From Amoebophrya sp. A120 (Eukaryota; Sar; Dinophyceae; Syndiniales; Amoebophryaceae): a stretch of DNA of 64,000 nt. The translations under genes and the position numbers were made by a program. The stretch lies in the NCBI GenBank assembly GCA_905178155.1, contig CAJINV010000006.1, forward strand, positions 1,117,876 to 1,181,875, written 5' to 3'. Under the pieces are notes generated by a model, which saw only the letters and a program-made list of their open reading frames with translations, was not told where the DNA came from and made no database searches. This document shows positions 46,701 through 50,166 of this stretch, piece after piece. Positions within the stretch are counted from its first letter, which is position 1, and every line of letters starts with the position of its first letter.

Positions 46701-48587
46701 GTTTTGAGGTCAAAGCGGACATTTTGAAGAAACACCAGTTTCCCGTGATATCCGTGGAGTTGCCTATCAAATGCAAATGTGTCTGGGTCTGGAAGACTGC
46801 GAAATTTGTCATGCTTGGTTGTCTAGCATGAGCAAAAAGTTTGTGATGCGTGTCCAAGAAAAGACCCTTTTGCTTGTCATGCAAAAACGAAGTTTGTCAT
46901 GCGAAAAACGGAACAAAAAGCCTCGCAAATATTTCTCATGCTTGGCTGTGCATTACAGTAGAGCATTCACTATTCACAGCCCAGCATTACAAGTTTCCAG
47001 ACCCAGCAGACATGTTTGCGATGCATATTGCCGGATTTGGTACCAGTGGACGTGGCGATGCTCATGAGCAAGGCGGGGTCGGGTCCTCAACAGGGTGTAC
47101 AATTACCCACTGCAGCAATATCAAATGCTGGGAGCAGCAGCAGCAACGGGGCATTAGAGACGGTTGTAAGCATCCAAGACGGCTTTCAGTTCATCATTCA
47201 GCACGCCACGGACATCGTATGAGAGTGCACAACTCCCCCTCTCCCTCATTTGTATTGCATGAACAGCAATACAAACGGCAGCGGCCCTGGAGCCTGTGCA
47301 TGAAAAATTTATGTACCTACTGTAGTACAACTGCTACTGTTTGGGCTTTCGAAATTTGTCATGCATAATAGTGAAGCAGGGGAGCAACTGGAATTGTGGA
47401 TTTTGCATGAGAAATGAGAACGAGGGGGAGTTGTGCACTGTCATACATCGAGGTTTTGACGCCGGAGTTCCCCGCACCCGACTGGGGCTGGATCCCCACG
47501 GGGCAGCCCGGCTCGGAGTTCAAACCGATAACCAAGCTCTTTTTCCGGCTCGCCGGGAAGATCAACGGCAAAAGCTGGTGGGACCGCGACTTTCCCGGGC
47601 CCGTCACCAAAACTTCCGCGTCGCAACTCCTCACTGCCAAAGAGCAAGGGGAGGTGTTTCTGCGAAAAAACCAGCACTTTCTGATCAATATCCTGTGCAA
47701 AAGTATCGCATTCGTAGTAATTGTATCTACGCACTACAAATCTCTTTTTCAAGGTAAATCAGCATTACAAATTTACTTAATTTGTAATGCTGCGCTAGTT
47801 TGTCATGCAGCTTATCCTAGTGCGATGCTTTTGCAATTCATAATCAAGGTGCCCGTGGAGTGGCCAAGGTACGAAACTGGGTTTCCAATATGCATTGCAA
47901 AAATGTCTGGGTCTGAGAGGATGTAACCTGTGATGCGCATTTCAGAACACACAAAAATCTCTCATGCATAGGTAGCAAAAGCTGCCCACTTTCTGTCACC
48001 AAAATGGGGGATTTGTCATGCGGGTTCGGCATTGCGGAAGCTTCTCGAAACCTGTGATGCTAGAGCTTCCATGCCAGACCTGCTGTGTCATGCAGAAACA
48101 GCATGACCACTCTTCCAGACCCAGACATTTTTACATTTGATTTCCGAAGTTGAAGAACAATTTCGTGAAGGTGAAATTCTGCTTCGATTTCCCCTTCTGT
48201 TTGGAGCAGCTGGCGGAGTACAGTGTACCTGGGCCGGTAGGATACCACGTCGTGCCCTTGCAGTTTGGAAGCAGTAGTAGCACAAATCCAAGGGCGTCCT
48301 CTACCGATGGTGCATCAACAGCTGCGTCTTCTGCAGCACAACATTCTGGCCTGTGGGAGGAGTTTCAGCTGAAGACGCCGGAGTGCGAGGTGCCCGTGTT
48401 CGAGAACACAGGCATCGGTAGTGGCAGCCGCGGATGGGAGAGCAGTGCGACTTCTATTCATTTTCGGAGAACTGGAACAAGGTGGTCGGCGGGGCAGCTG
48501 CTGCTCGGTGGACAAACCTTTTCCCAGCAGTCGCTGTTGTTCTTTGGCGGCTTTGTCGGGCTTTGGGTGCTGCTCGTCCTCACGTGA
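7741..48587 (+). CDS. Giant secreted/surface protein gene with 75 introners
   Basis: One gene of 76 exons, mean about 290 nt. Exons are the intervals between the introners listed below, less one TSD copy each. Hand joining gives 22,008 nt, a multiple of three, coding for about 7,335 residues. The start is ATG 7741; residues 1 to about 25 (MPSSFVQRLLVIFFHLALLL) form a signal peptide. The body has beta-rich stretches with recurring patterns: NxWxF/L/I, (T/S)(A/L)PxGF (23490, 28960, 30040, 31490), YxxCxC followed by Cys (10695, 13625) and CCxCGGG (about 19115). Ser/Thr/Gly-rich linkers, probably O-glycosylated, separate them. The last 18 residues (SLLFFGGFVGLWVLLVLT) are hydrophobic and end at TGA 48585-48587, which suits a GPI-anchor signal or a tail anchor. 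No enzyme motif was found. A parasite surface or adhesion role is inference. Large cysteine modules of this kind occur in dinoflagellate proteins (recollection). Confidence 0.85.
7793..8044. mobile_element. Introner 1, family A
   Basis: 252 bp, TSD agcac/ggcac (one mismatch). It splits the signal peptide; excision joins VIFFHLA to LLLADTA. Its interior is the reverse complement of introner 12. Confidence 0.9.
8311..8484. mobile_element. Introner 2, family B
   Basis: 174 bp, perfect TSD gcaga. Joins GLCPQ to NRIYDV. Confidence 0.9.
8652..8913. mobile_element. Introner 3, family A
   Basis: 262 bp, perfect TSD gatct. Joins INHGGI to FRVCV. Interior closely resembles introner 72. Confidence 0.92.
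8955..9562. mobile_element. Introner 4, family C, enlarged
   Basis: 608 bp against about 240 for the family. Arms TATGGGGCTCTCAAACGTTA and GTAACATTTGAGAACGCCATA; perfect TSD tgggc. An internal block (about 9230-9510) carries two copies of GTTGGCGAACGTTAAACGT and is absent from other copies. Joins KFGTFG to LNDATL. Confidence 0.9.
9627..9886. mobile_element. Introner 5, family A
   Basis: 260 bp, perfect TSD accgg. Joins DAVSYR to VVGVTD. Confidence 0.92.
10091..10229. mobile_element. Introner 6, family B
   Basis: 139 bp, TSD gttcc/attcc. Joins YDEEF to HCKIFYQ. Confidence 0.9.
10310..10468. mobile_element. Introner 7, family B
   Basis: 159 bp, TSD gcaca/gcgca. Joins GRVQH to MQLSWH. Confidence 0.88.
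10474..11135 (+). CDS. Giant gene exon with YRLCFC cysteine module
   Basis: The exon ends at 11135. Its centre has YRLCFCP...GLGTC followed by VGKVVVM, a pattern seen again in the 13447-13798 exon (FAVCYCAEGC ... ITVAGP). The rest is Ser/Thr-rich linker, then a beta-rich FTLVIDCGGEEC stretch. Disulfide-bonded extracellular module is inferred from paired cysteines. Confidence 0.8.
11136..11335. mobile_element. Introner 8, family M
   Basis: 200 bp; TATCCCAGCACGAAAAAAGT with inverted right arm; TSD cagtt/caatt. Joins DSATV to FSDFCN. Confidence 0.88.
11612..11764. mobile_element. Introner 9, family B
   Basis: 153 bp, perfect TSD cacag. Joins KPRTA to ANSNLP. Confidence 0.92.
11825..12095. mobile_element. 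Introner 10, family A
   Basis: 271 bp, perfect TSD cacaa. Joins CFSHN to PVLHDF. Confidence 0.92.
12418..12565. mobile_element. Introner 11, family B
   Basis: 148 bp, TSD gttgc/gatgc. Joins VAVLPL to LGVYET. Confidence 0.9.
12740..13009. mobile_element. Introner 12, family A
   Basis: 270 bp, perfect TSD tgcta. Joins NSQCY to RYDMHP. Same interior as introner 75, reverse complement of introner 1. Confidence 0.92.
13222..13441. mobile_element. Introner 13, family G
   Basis: 220 bp; TATCCCACGAAAGAACAACT with inverted arm; perfect TSD tcaac. Joins PAGSST to QIEQTE. Confidence 0.92.
13799..14059. mobile_element. Introner 14, family A
   Basis: 261 bp, perfect TSD agatg. Joins VAGPEM to VPVTKK. 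Confidence 0.92.
14065..14583 (+). CDS. Giant gene exon with GxGFxxKxRIRL stretch
   Basis: Begins with a beta-rich segment (LSILGFGFSVKNRIRLLPK), then a cysteine-spaced loop (ALCQEPFPNRTVSGIQSCWP, then NGCRDHG), then Ser/Thr linker and STWVYFSGVHLL. Even cysteine spacing suggests an extracellular module continuous with the preceding YxxCxC exon. Confidence 0.8.
14584..14731. mobile_element. Introner 15, family B
   Basis: 148 bp, perfect TSD acgac. Joins LLSKND to RIHFED. Confidence 0.92.
15044..15200. mobile_element. Introner 16, family B
   Basis: 157 bp, perfect TSD gagta. Joins VICWS to SAEMKH. Confidence 0.92.
15206..15907 (+). CDS. Giant gene exon, charged beta-rich region
   Basis: About 234 residues with little Ser/Thr linker, so probably a folded domain. 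It contains YQSVVNEMQLRIAVEN, a single Cys in KQSVCGRV, and the aromatic run FEFFMVFEKGNGFVGG. No family recognised. Confidence 0.8.
15908..16058. mobile_element. Introner 17, family B
   Basis: 151 bp, perfect TSD gaatg. Joins QQNTN to GGGSNV. Confidence 0.92.
16143..16417. mobile_element. Introner 18, family E
   Basis: 275 bp; left TATCGTATTCAAAAACGTCC, right GGGGTAGGGACGTTTTC; perfect TSD aaccg. Joins IEFERN to RVIELD. Confidence 0.92.
16783..17019. mobile_element. Introner 19, family C
   Basis: 237 bp, TSD tctga/tccga. Joins IHNVSE to KKTLPF. Confidence 0.9.
17060..17215. mobile_element. Introner 20, family B
   Basis: 156 bp, perfect TSD gctga. Only 35 nt of exon separate it from introner 19. 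Joins LLQSLN to KDSKID. Confidence 0.92.
17310..17579. mobile_element. Introner 21, family A
   Basis: 270 bp, perfect TSD atcta. Joins PKNANL to GCSATC. Confidence 0.92.
17634..17767. mobile_element. Introner 22, family B
   Basis: 134 bp, perfect TSD ctttt. Joins AQDYF to FGQDKI. Confidence 0.92.
17844..18171. mobile_element. Introner 23, family F
   Basis: 328 bp; left TATCGTAAGGAAAAATCCCT; the right end reads CAATG instead of ATA, a drifted terminus. TSD cgtgt is perfect. Joins GQPTC to ELEGIF. Confidence 0.9.
18225..18488. mobile_element. Introner 24, family A
   Basis: 264 bp, perfect TSD gtgtg. Joins DRLVRV to MGTTID. Confidence 0.92.
18494..19851 (+). CDS. Giant gene exon with CCxCGGG module
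   Basis: The longest exon (1,358 nt). It has poly-Thr linkers, two cysteine clusters (FDFCRCLE, TCFNC), then GACMKYGNSF...SESCCACGGG near 19050-19135. The CxxY...CCxCGGG arrangement resembles a small cysteine module recalled from dinoflagellate and oomycete secreted proteins. It continues as a beta-rich region (YKFTVSWNHREP). Confidence 0.82.
19852..20104. mobile_element. Introner 25, family A
   Basis: 253 bp, perfect TSD ggggg. Joins NGFFRG to GYPTVN. Confidence 0.92.
20110..21199 (+). CDS. Giant gene exon, beta-rich repeat region
   Basis: Starts with the NNNWDFSAGDNRCVFQLD type of NxWxF motif, then FWFLVSVDNPDYPL. A Thr-rich linker and FQLFVHPFAPRLEHRN follow. It ends with IDFPIGFGIEQECWAFNLP, a variant of the PxGF motif with a downstream Cys. 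Confidence 0.82.
21200..21467. mobile_element. Introner 26, family A
   Basis: 268 bp, perfect TSD acgtc. Joins LPDENV to REKWYK. Confidence 0.92.
21523..21738. mobile_element. Introner 27, family J
   Basis: 216 bp; left TATCAAACAAAAAAAGTTCG, right TTTTTATTTTTCTCTCCATA; TSD tcagc/tcaac. Its interior is the reverse complement of the element at 7515. Joins TATTSA to SSSSSV. Confidence 0.88.
21848..22170. mobile_element. Introner 28, family F
   Basis: 323 bp, perfect TSD ctgtg. Joins GKIDSC to AGSYSE. Confidence 0.92.
22176..22666 (+). CDS. Giant gene exon between introners 28 and 29
   Basis: About 164 residues: a beta-rich start (LSPGIIYGFELVVKPVEKGD), a Gly-rich run, a Ser/Thr linker, then TTAAKWEFKLRTLN, another WxFxL motif. 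No cysteine beyond the first. Confidence 0.8.
22667..22816. mobile_element. Introner 29, family B
   Basis: 150 bp; right end CATG in place of CATA; TSD cttcc/tctcc (diverged). Joins FENVTS to PSTTIP. Confidence 0.82.
22915..23178. mobile_element. Introner 30, family A
   Basis: 264 bp, perfect TSD ttttg. Joins RPSFL to TNSPTL. Confidence 0.92.
23232..23476. mobile_element. Introner 31, family C
   Basis: 245 bp, TSD ttggt/ttggg. Joins NLKLFG to REKILK. Confidence 0.9.
23540..23756. mobile_element. Introner 32, family H
   Basis: 217 bp; TATGCAAGAAAAAAAGTGTG with inverted arm; perfect TSD tggta. Joins EWDWDG to SKISDY. Confidence 0.92.
24094..24372. mobile_element. Introner 33, family E
   Basis: 279 bp, perfect TSD tcaac; left end TATTGTGAGGAAAAATGTCC is drifted. 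Joins KTCDFN to GDFLYG. Confidence 0.92.
24378..24917 (+). CDS. Giant gene exon with Gln run
   Basis: Begins DFLYGFRSWIYIPLQPP, then a Gly/Ala-rich linker, a six-Gln run and a beta-rich end (LQFEFKLSRNLPVNG, then FLSPFKFEYLM, a weak PxGF-like motif). Confidence 0.8.
24918..25092. mobile_element. Introner 34, family I
   Basis: 175 bp; TATCCACAGGAACAAATTTG with inverted arm; perfect TSD aaacg. Joins STILKT to EYEYMP. Confidence 0.92.
25310..25469. mobile_element. Introner 35, family B
   Basis: 160 bp, perfect TSD gatta. Joins LLPVDY to TCKVIF. Confidence 0.92.
25549..25762. mobile_element. Introner 36, family G
   Basis: 214 bp, perfect TSD taaaa. Joins VQIMSK to TEKFVA. Confidence 0.92.
26143..26296. 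mobile_element. Introner 37, family B (young pair)
   Basis: 154 bp, TSD gttca/ggtca. Nearly identical to introner 61 (39074-39223); the only differences are two single-base changes and a 4-bp length difference near the right arm. Joins YRDAVF to MRDNKM. Confidence 0.92.
26352..26629. mobile_element. Introner 38, family A
   Basis: 278 bp, perfect TSD ccacg. Joins SLHETT to PHFPML. Confidence 0.92.
26785..27069. mobile_element. Introner 39, family E
   Basis: 285 bp, perfect TSD tcgag. Joins TRAQIE to LAAFYN. Confidence 0.92.
27141..27408. mobile_element. Introner 40, family A
   Basis: 268 bp, perfect TSD cctac. Joins SHYVSY to KYDERT. Confidence 0.92.
27517..27731. mobile_element. Introner 41, family G (first of tandem pair)
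   Basis: 215 bp. Flanked by ctggc at 27512-27516 and 27732-27736; the second copy is also the left TSD of introner 42. Both must be removed together, since keeping the middle 5 nt would break the frame. Confidence 0.92.
27737..27945. mobile_element. Introner 42, family G (second of tandem pair)
   Basis: 209 bp, a third ctggc follows at 27946-27950. Its interior runs opposite to introner 41. Joint excision gives KAVNWL to HEMYYS. Confidence 0.92.
27980..28289. mobile_element. Introner 43, family D
   Basis: 310 bp, perfect TSD aagcg. Joins YYSVKA to PSTKVD. Confidence 0.92.
28544..28656. mobile_element. Introner 44, family B, shortest copy
   Basis: 113 bp, perfect TSD cgaat; right end reads GAATA. 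Joins ATLCPN to CVGVQT. Confidence 0.9.
28701..28857. mobile_element. Introner 45, family I
   Basis: 157 bp, perfect TSD acgaa. Joins YDVNHE to LLANMT. Confidence 0.92.
28863..29624 (+). CDS. Giant gene exon with TAPxGF module
   Basis: Begins TEKEWYFDVESPGE (WxFxV motif), followed by LIITAPIGFEFPTSCEIG, the clearest copy of the TAPxGF...C pattern. Then an acidic stretch, an Asn/Thr-rich linker with many N-x-T/S sites, and a basic end (NNKRLRLIPGRNYAIRFP). Confidence 0.82.
29625..29775. mobile_element. Introner 46, family I
   Basis: 151 bp; TATCGACAGAAAATTTCCCG; TSD caatg/gaatg. Joins KKNPSM to ATGTTT. Confidence 0.9.
29781..30389 (+). CDS. Giant gene exon, second TAPxGF module
   Basis: Same order as the previous exon: NNFWHLTFVNQEAF, then GKLLVTAPNGFVFEH, then cysteines (KFPCRL, GDCLKCG) and a Ser-rich linker. 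The parallel with 28863-29624 supports a tandem domain repeat. Confidence 0.82.
30390..30559. mobile_element. Introner 47, family B
   Basis: 170 bp, TSD ctgtg/ctgca (diverged). Joins GLHTV to ATVTKA. Confidence 0.85.
30607..30858. mobile_element. Introner 48, family A
   Basis: 252 bp, perfect TSD cttct. Interior is inverted relative to introners 3 and 72. Joins LLNDPS to SSPTYS. Confidence 0.92.
30899..31211. mobile_element. Introner 49, family D
   Basis: 313 bp; TATGGAAGCGTCAGGATTGA; perfect TSD gtcca. Interior opposite in orientation to introner 67. Joins SLTLFV to QNPRIL. Confidence 0.92.
31217..32409 (+). CDS. Giant gene exon, third PxGF/Y module
   Basis: KSTWVIQSFIRDRK, then VELTLPIGYSVENK and a SSCYGFEFDPF loop, i.e. 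the WxI...LPxGY...C order again. Thr/Ser-rich linkers follow, then a Gln/His-rich stretch and LQWELYKRSN near the end. Confidence 0.82.
32410..32830. mobile_element. Introner 50, family E, enlarged
   Basis: 421 bp. CACCCCATACTAGTCA occurs twice (32431 and 32562), so about 131 bp has been added inside. The right end lacks the terminal TA, and the TSD is degraded (tcgctgc/tccctcc). Joins LNKRSL to HLELLY in frame. Confidence 0.82.
32838..33619 (+). CDS. Giant gene exon with charged helix
   Basis: Contains a Glu/Lys-rich segment (EETEEEKLAKELAKLEEES) likely to be helical or coiled coil, unusual in this otherwise beta-rich protein, plus a Thr run and KYCALLQLP at the end. Confidence 0.8.
33620..33886. 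mobile_element. Introner 51, family A
   Basis: 267 bp, perfect TSD tgaag. Joins KFDRVK to IKDLTA. Confidence 0.92.
33962..34129. mobile_element. Introner 52, family B
   Basis: 168 bp, TSD gtttt/gcttt. Joins IAAELF to YLRRKV. Confidence 0.88.
34202..34410. mobile_element. Introner 53, family H
   Basis: 209 bp; TATCCAAGAAAAAAAGTGTG; TSD gactt/gacgt. Joins LGFRD(L/V) to NGQLGG. Confidence 0.9.
34416..35187 (+). CDS. Giant gene exon with predicted helix
   Basis: Ser-rich linker, then YFLEQRAEVLEQKLQEAEIY, a heptad-like helical stretch, then FNFTAFHLDLQRGNTEFY and one Cys (LKPSCNTTY). Confidence 0.8.
35188..35496. mobile_element. Introner 54, family D
   Basis: 309 bp, perfect TSD aagtg. Joins DLLQKV to CRNVTK. 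Confidence 0.92.
35502..36391 (+). CDS. Giant gene exon, low-complexity linker
   Basis: Mostly Ser/Thr/Gly/Ala-rich with a His/Cys patch (VLHRACTHTAE), ending in a beta-rich KFFELRLPFLFNVTF. Likely an extended, glycosylated stalk between folded parts. Confidence 0.8.
36392..36543. mobile_element. Introner 55, family B
   Basis: 152 bp, TSD gaatt/aaatt. Joins AQEMEF to QELRNF. Confidence 0.9.
37003..37272. mobile_element. Introner 56, family A
   Basis: 270 bp, perfect TSD cgatc. Joins SQLYAI to RVEFTS. Confidence 0.92.
37374..37542. mobile_element. Introner 57, family B, diverged
   Basis: 169 bp; left TATGATCCCGTGGAAAAGCT is drifted; TSD cgcga/catga. Frame fixes the edges: LRWVAR to SPAGFD. 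Confidence 0.8.
37614..37770. mobile_element. Introner 58, family B
   Basis: 157 bp, perfect TSD aagaa. Joins VPMSQE to VLDAIG. Confidence 0.92.
38076..38389. mobile_element. Introner 59, family F
   Basis: 314 bp; ends in CAATA; perfect TSD tgccg. Joins AFTKVP to VVVARR. Confidence 0.92.
38395..38877 (+). CDS. Giant gene exon, beta-rich
   Basis: KNEIHLFFPYLIPATS, then IKLRFNSVTLPSIGG, a CC pair (SLSCCSP), a Pro/Gly/Ala linker and IPILFEFLDSVQLTP. No family recognised. Confidence 0.8.
38878..39026. mobile_element. Introner 60, family B
   Basis: 149 bp, TSD tccaa/ttcaa. Joins SSDFQ to YINPAT. Confidence 0.9.
39074..39223. mobile_element. Introner 61, family B (young pair)
   Basis: 150 bp, perfect TSD catct; near-identical to introner 37 but at an unrelated target, so both derive from recent insertion. 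Joins LVSTAS to SSSTQQ. Confidence 0.93.
39417..39756. mobile_element. Introner 62, family A, diverged
   Basis: 340 bp; left arm interrupted by about 15 extra bases before CTCTGGGTCTGG; TSD ccgat/gcgac is weak. Frame supports VTSQHP to MYPVEL. Confidence 0.78.
39762..40990 (+). CDS. Giant gene exon with FTNKNN/WxVFF module
   Basis: 1,229 nt. Folded parts: FDGSCYFPLLYVKRVY, an Asn-rich helix, RKYFLEFKVKAPEA, and TTNWQVFFTNKNN (NxWxVF motif) leading to VPDGLFLTSGCFSE (PxGxF...C). Ser/Thr/Gly linkers lie between. The order again matches the TAPxGF modules. Confidence 0.82.
40991..41304. mobile_element. Introner 63, family D
   Basis: 314 bp, perfect TSD gcaaa. Joins QDQQQ to TQQEYL. Confidence 0.92.
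41344..41605. mobile_element. Introner 64, family A
   Basis: 262 bp, perfect TSD gcctg. Joins ESILAC to TKQQKA. Confidence 0.92.
41828..42069. mobile_element. Introner 65, family C
   Basis: 242 bp; TATGGCGTTCTCAACTGTTA; perfect TSD actgg. Joins DAANYW to YLIATT. Confidence 0.93.
42118..42369. mobile_element. Introner 66, family C
   Basis: 252 b, perfect TSD ggtga, 48 nt after introner 65. Joins ATTGQV to TIVGWD. Confidence 0.93.
42573..42879. mobile_element. Introner 67, family D
   Basis: 307 bp, perfect TSD cttgt; interior opposite to introner 49. Joins SPLPLF to GKIYIQ. Confidence 0.92.
43166..43429. mobile_element. Introner 68, family A
   Basis: 264 bp, perfect TSD agcag. Joins LQRCQQ to LNQTIL. 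Confidence 0.92.
43553..43813. mobile_element. Introner 69, family K
   Basis: 261 bp; TATGCATTGGAAGTATACCT with right arm ACATACTTCCCTTCCATA; TSD acggg/ccggg. Only copy of this arm type in the window. Joins MNTLER to EIWRTE. Confidence 0.82.
43819..44774 (+). CDS. Giant gene exon, mixed folded/linker
   Basis: Folded start (TKFFFQKCKPFSEVMLDFVE), then beta-rich LTRNVRVNNGQLTGFVV, RHNTWTIYILDRFQ (NxWxI motif), a run of eight Gly codons, WQSRCRYPNEEQ and an acidic tail. Confidence 0.8.
44775..45986. mobile_element. Introner 70, family A, carrying a 0.95-kb insert
   Basis: Both family A arms and a perfect TSD ctgga (44770-44774, 45987-45991) frame 1,212 bp, about 950 bp more than usual. Family sequence stops near 44964 (after CTCATGCAACAC) and resumes at 45911 (ATACAGATTTTTTTAG). 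Excision still joins NDTAG to AGALAT in frame, so the enlarged element appears to be tolerated as an intron. Confidence 0.9.
44965..45910 (+). other. Foreign insert with long ORF inside introner 70
   Basis: The frame from about 44965 to TGA-less stop TAG/TGA region at 45773-45775 encodes about 270 residues: Cys-containing N-part (IRCACIPCLRTN), a Pro/Gln run, basic PKRKHN, then GVTYNKKTQKLLVTVRV and a Glu/Ala/Arg helix. The GVxYxK...TAEEA pattern faintly recalls AP2-type DNA-binding domains; this is weak. The frame has no ATG inside the insert and is open into the introner arm. The tail has ACTGTAA repeated three times. A 5'-truncated retrocopy or a captured gene piece are both possible. Confidence 0.55.
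46406..46643. mobile_element. Introner 71, family B, diverged
   Basis: 238 bp; TATCCAGCGCAAAAGCTCTT against GATTCTTTTGCAAAGTGCATA; flanks cggaa/catag are no longer a clear TSD. Frame supports RQQAE to ATTAKS. Confidence 0.72.
46765..47027. mobile_element. Introner 72, family A
   Basis: 263 bp, perfect TSD ttgcc. Joins ISVELP to DLVPVD. Confidence 0.92.
47218..47445. mobile_element. Introner 73, family L
   Basis: 228 bp; TATGAGAGTGCACAACTCCC with exact inverted arm; perfect TSD catcg. The same family cuts the gene at 50398. Joins HATDI to EVLTPE. Confidence 0.93.
47689..47842. mobile_element. Introner 74, family B
   Basis: 154 bp, perfect TSD atcaa. Joins QHFLI to KVPVEW. Confidence 0.92.
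47889..48142. mobile_element. Introner 75, family A
   Basis: 254 bp; right end GATT in place of GATA; TSD tccaa/tccga. Near copy of introner 12. Joins YETGF to PKLKNN. Confidence 0.88.
48531..48584 (+). other. C-terminal hydrophobic tail of giant protein
   Basis: Eighteen residues (SLLFFGGFVGLWVLLVLT) directly before the stop, preceded by a small-residue region (SAGQLLLGGQTFSQQ). Lack of any cytoplasmic tail fits a GPI-anchor attachment signal better than a standard type I membrane anchor. Confidence 0.5.
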
Positions 48588-50166
48588 GGTTGTCTCGTGA
48601 GGTCGCAACGTGCTTCTAGGCGGCGGGGCCTCCTTGATGTACATTCCCGTCGTGTTTTTTTTACCGTGCTCGGACGACGAGCCAGGTGGTCTTTCGTGTA
48701 AGGTAAAGGCTTTGCTTTCGCGATTGTAGATTTTTTGCTTTCTTTTACTCTAAGCACGCAGAGAACAAGGTGGATCTCACACTCGTAACAAGAACTTCTA
48801 ATTTGTTATTCTGTTTCGAATAGGCACTGTGCCTGCTGAAGAAAGTTTGGAATATGACTCGAGTTAGGGCGCAAGGGCGCGATTGTTTTTTTTTAAATGT
48901 TGGAAAAACGTCTCAGTAGTGAATCTCAACTTTCCTTTTTTTAAGTGCGTGTAAATACGTACGTATTTTTCACCATTTGCACTTTCAGCAACAAAAGCAC
49001 TATAGTGACCAGAAGAAAACGCGCACGCACCAAGGTGCGCCGGCTCTAGGTTCTGCAAAAGAACTAGAACATGCCGGAGAAAGTCAAAGTAACGTAGTGA
49101 AATATAGCGAAAAACCGCAGTAGAAGCAGAAGAAGTGAACAACAACTTACATTCCAGTGACCAGTCCAAGTTGATAGATTGTAGCCGCGATAGATTCCAG
49201 ATGAAGGGTGAATTTTTATCTTTTGCTTACTTAATGAAATTCAAATTCAGACTCTGTTGTACCATGACCGTTGGAGGAGCGCAAGAAGAAGGTAGCAAGC
49301 TGAGTAAAAACCCGTGATCCCAACCCAGGTACAACAACTTGGGAAACTTCACGACCCAGGTGCGTGCGCTTACTCAAGCAAGTAGTGGCTTCCTTGTTTG
49401 TTAGTTTCCCCGATAAACGTCGTGTTGCGTCTGTGTGCTTGATTCGTTGAGGTATAGTTATTGGAACAAAGCAATCTTCTCGGTTCGTTCTTCCTATCAG
49501 CTGACTCATTTCGGTCCGACCACCAAGCAGTAGTAGACAGGTAGTTTCAACACCTTAAGATGTGTGTCGCTCATACGCACATCGTAGTATGCACTACAAC
49601 CTCGTCCTTCCACAACCACATCGTTCTTGAAATCGTACAGCCTTCGTCGTCGTCCTTGCTTCACAAAATCTGTCGTGCTCATCGTTGTTGTTTTCCCGTC
49701 TCTCATGATCTGTGGTCGTTCTCGTTTCAACTCATTTCTCGTCGATCGTCCCACTGAACACAATACTCAATCTCCTTTTTGTTGTAGTACTTCGAACATC
49801 AGCGTACGCGTTTTGACCGGCCCACACAGTGCCCTGAAAGCAATTGTATCCCAATCCTCGAACCCGTTCCCGCCCAGTAAGTGTTGCATAAAAGGTCAAG
49901 ACAAAGCCTAAGGCTAAGTCGCAAACCGCCAGTAGCAGTACTCTACAAAATAAACATAAAGTATTCTCAATATCAAAAGCGGTTTGAAAGAACTGTATAC
50001 TTTTCTGTTATTACCCCACTCGCAAACGGTTCTACTCTTTCTCCTTCGTGGTCTAGTAGTACGCACAGTTTGTACTTACTTTCGAGAAGTTGTTCCTTGT
50101 CCGTGTCGCAGCAGCAGTAGCTAGAAGTAAAGGTTGTTTTCATCACTGCTTTCACTGTGACAAAAC
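48588..50166. other. Intergenic region; no gene supported
   Basis: Holds the 3' end of the giant gene and the 5' flank of the next gene. No introner arms, no recognisable RNA gene, and no frame with convincing composition on either strand. GGTGCGTGCG(C/T)TT occurs at about 49360 and again at about 59684 in the other long intergenic region. Confidence 0.5.

Noticed and set aside
7800-48100. Dozens of separate small genes on both strands
   Set aside because: Their ends fall exactly inside introner arms, and many share the translated arm (for example CKNVWVWK, SGSGR). Joining exons gives one long frame instead.
7793-48142. Introner edges placed to give GT-AG introns
   Set aside because: Sliding within the 5-bp duplications does not yield GT-AG in a consistent way; the arms and frame define the edges better.
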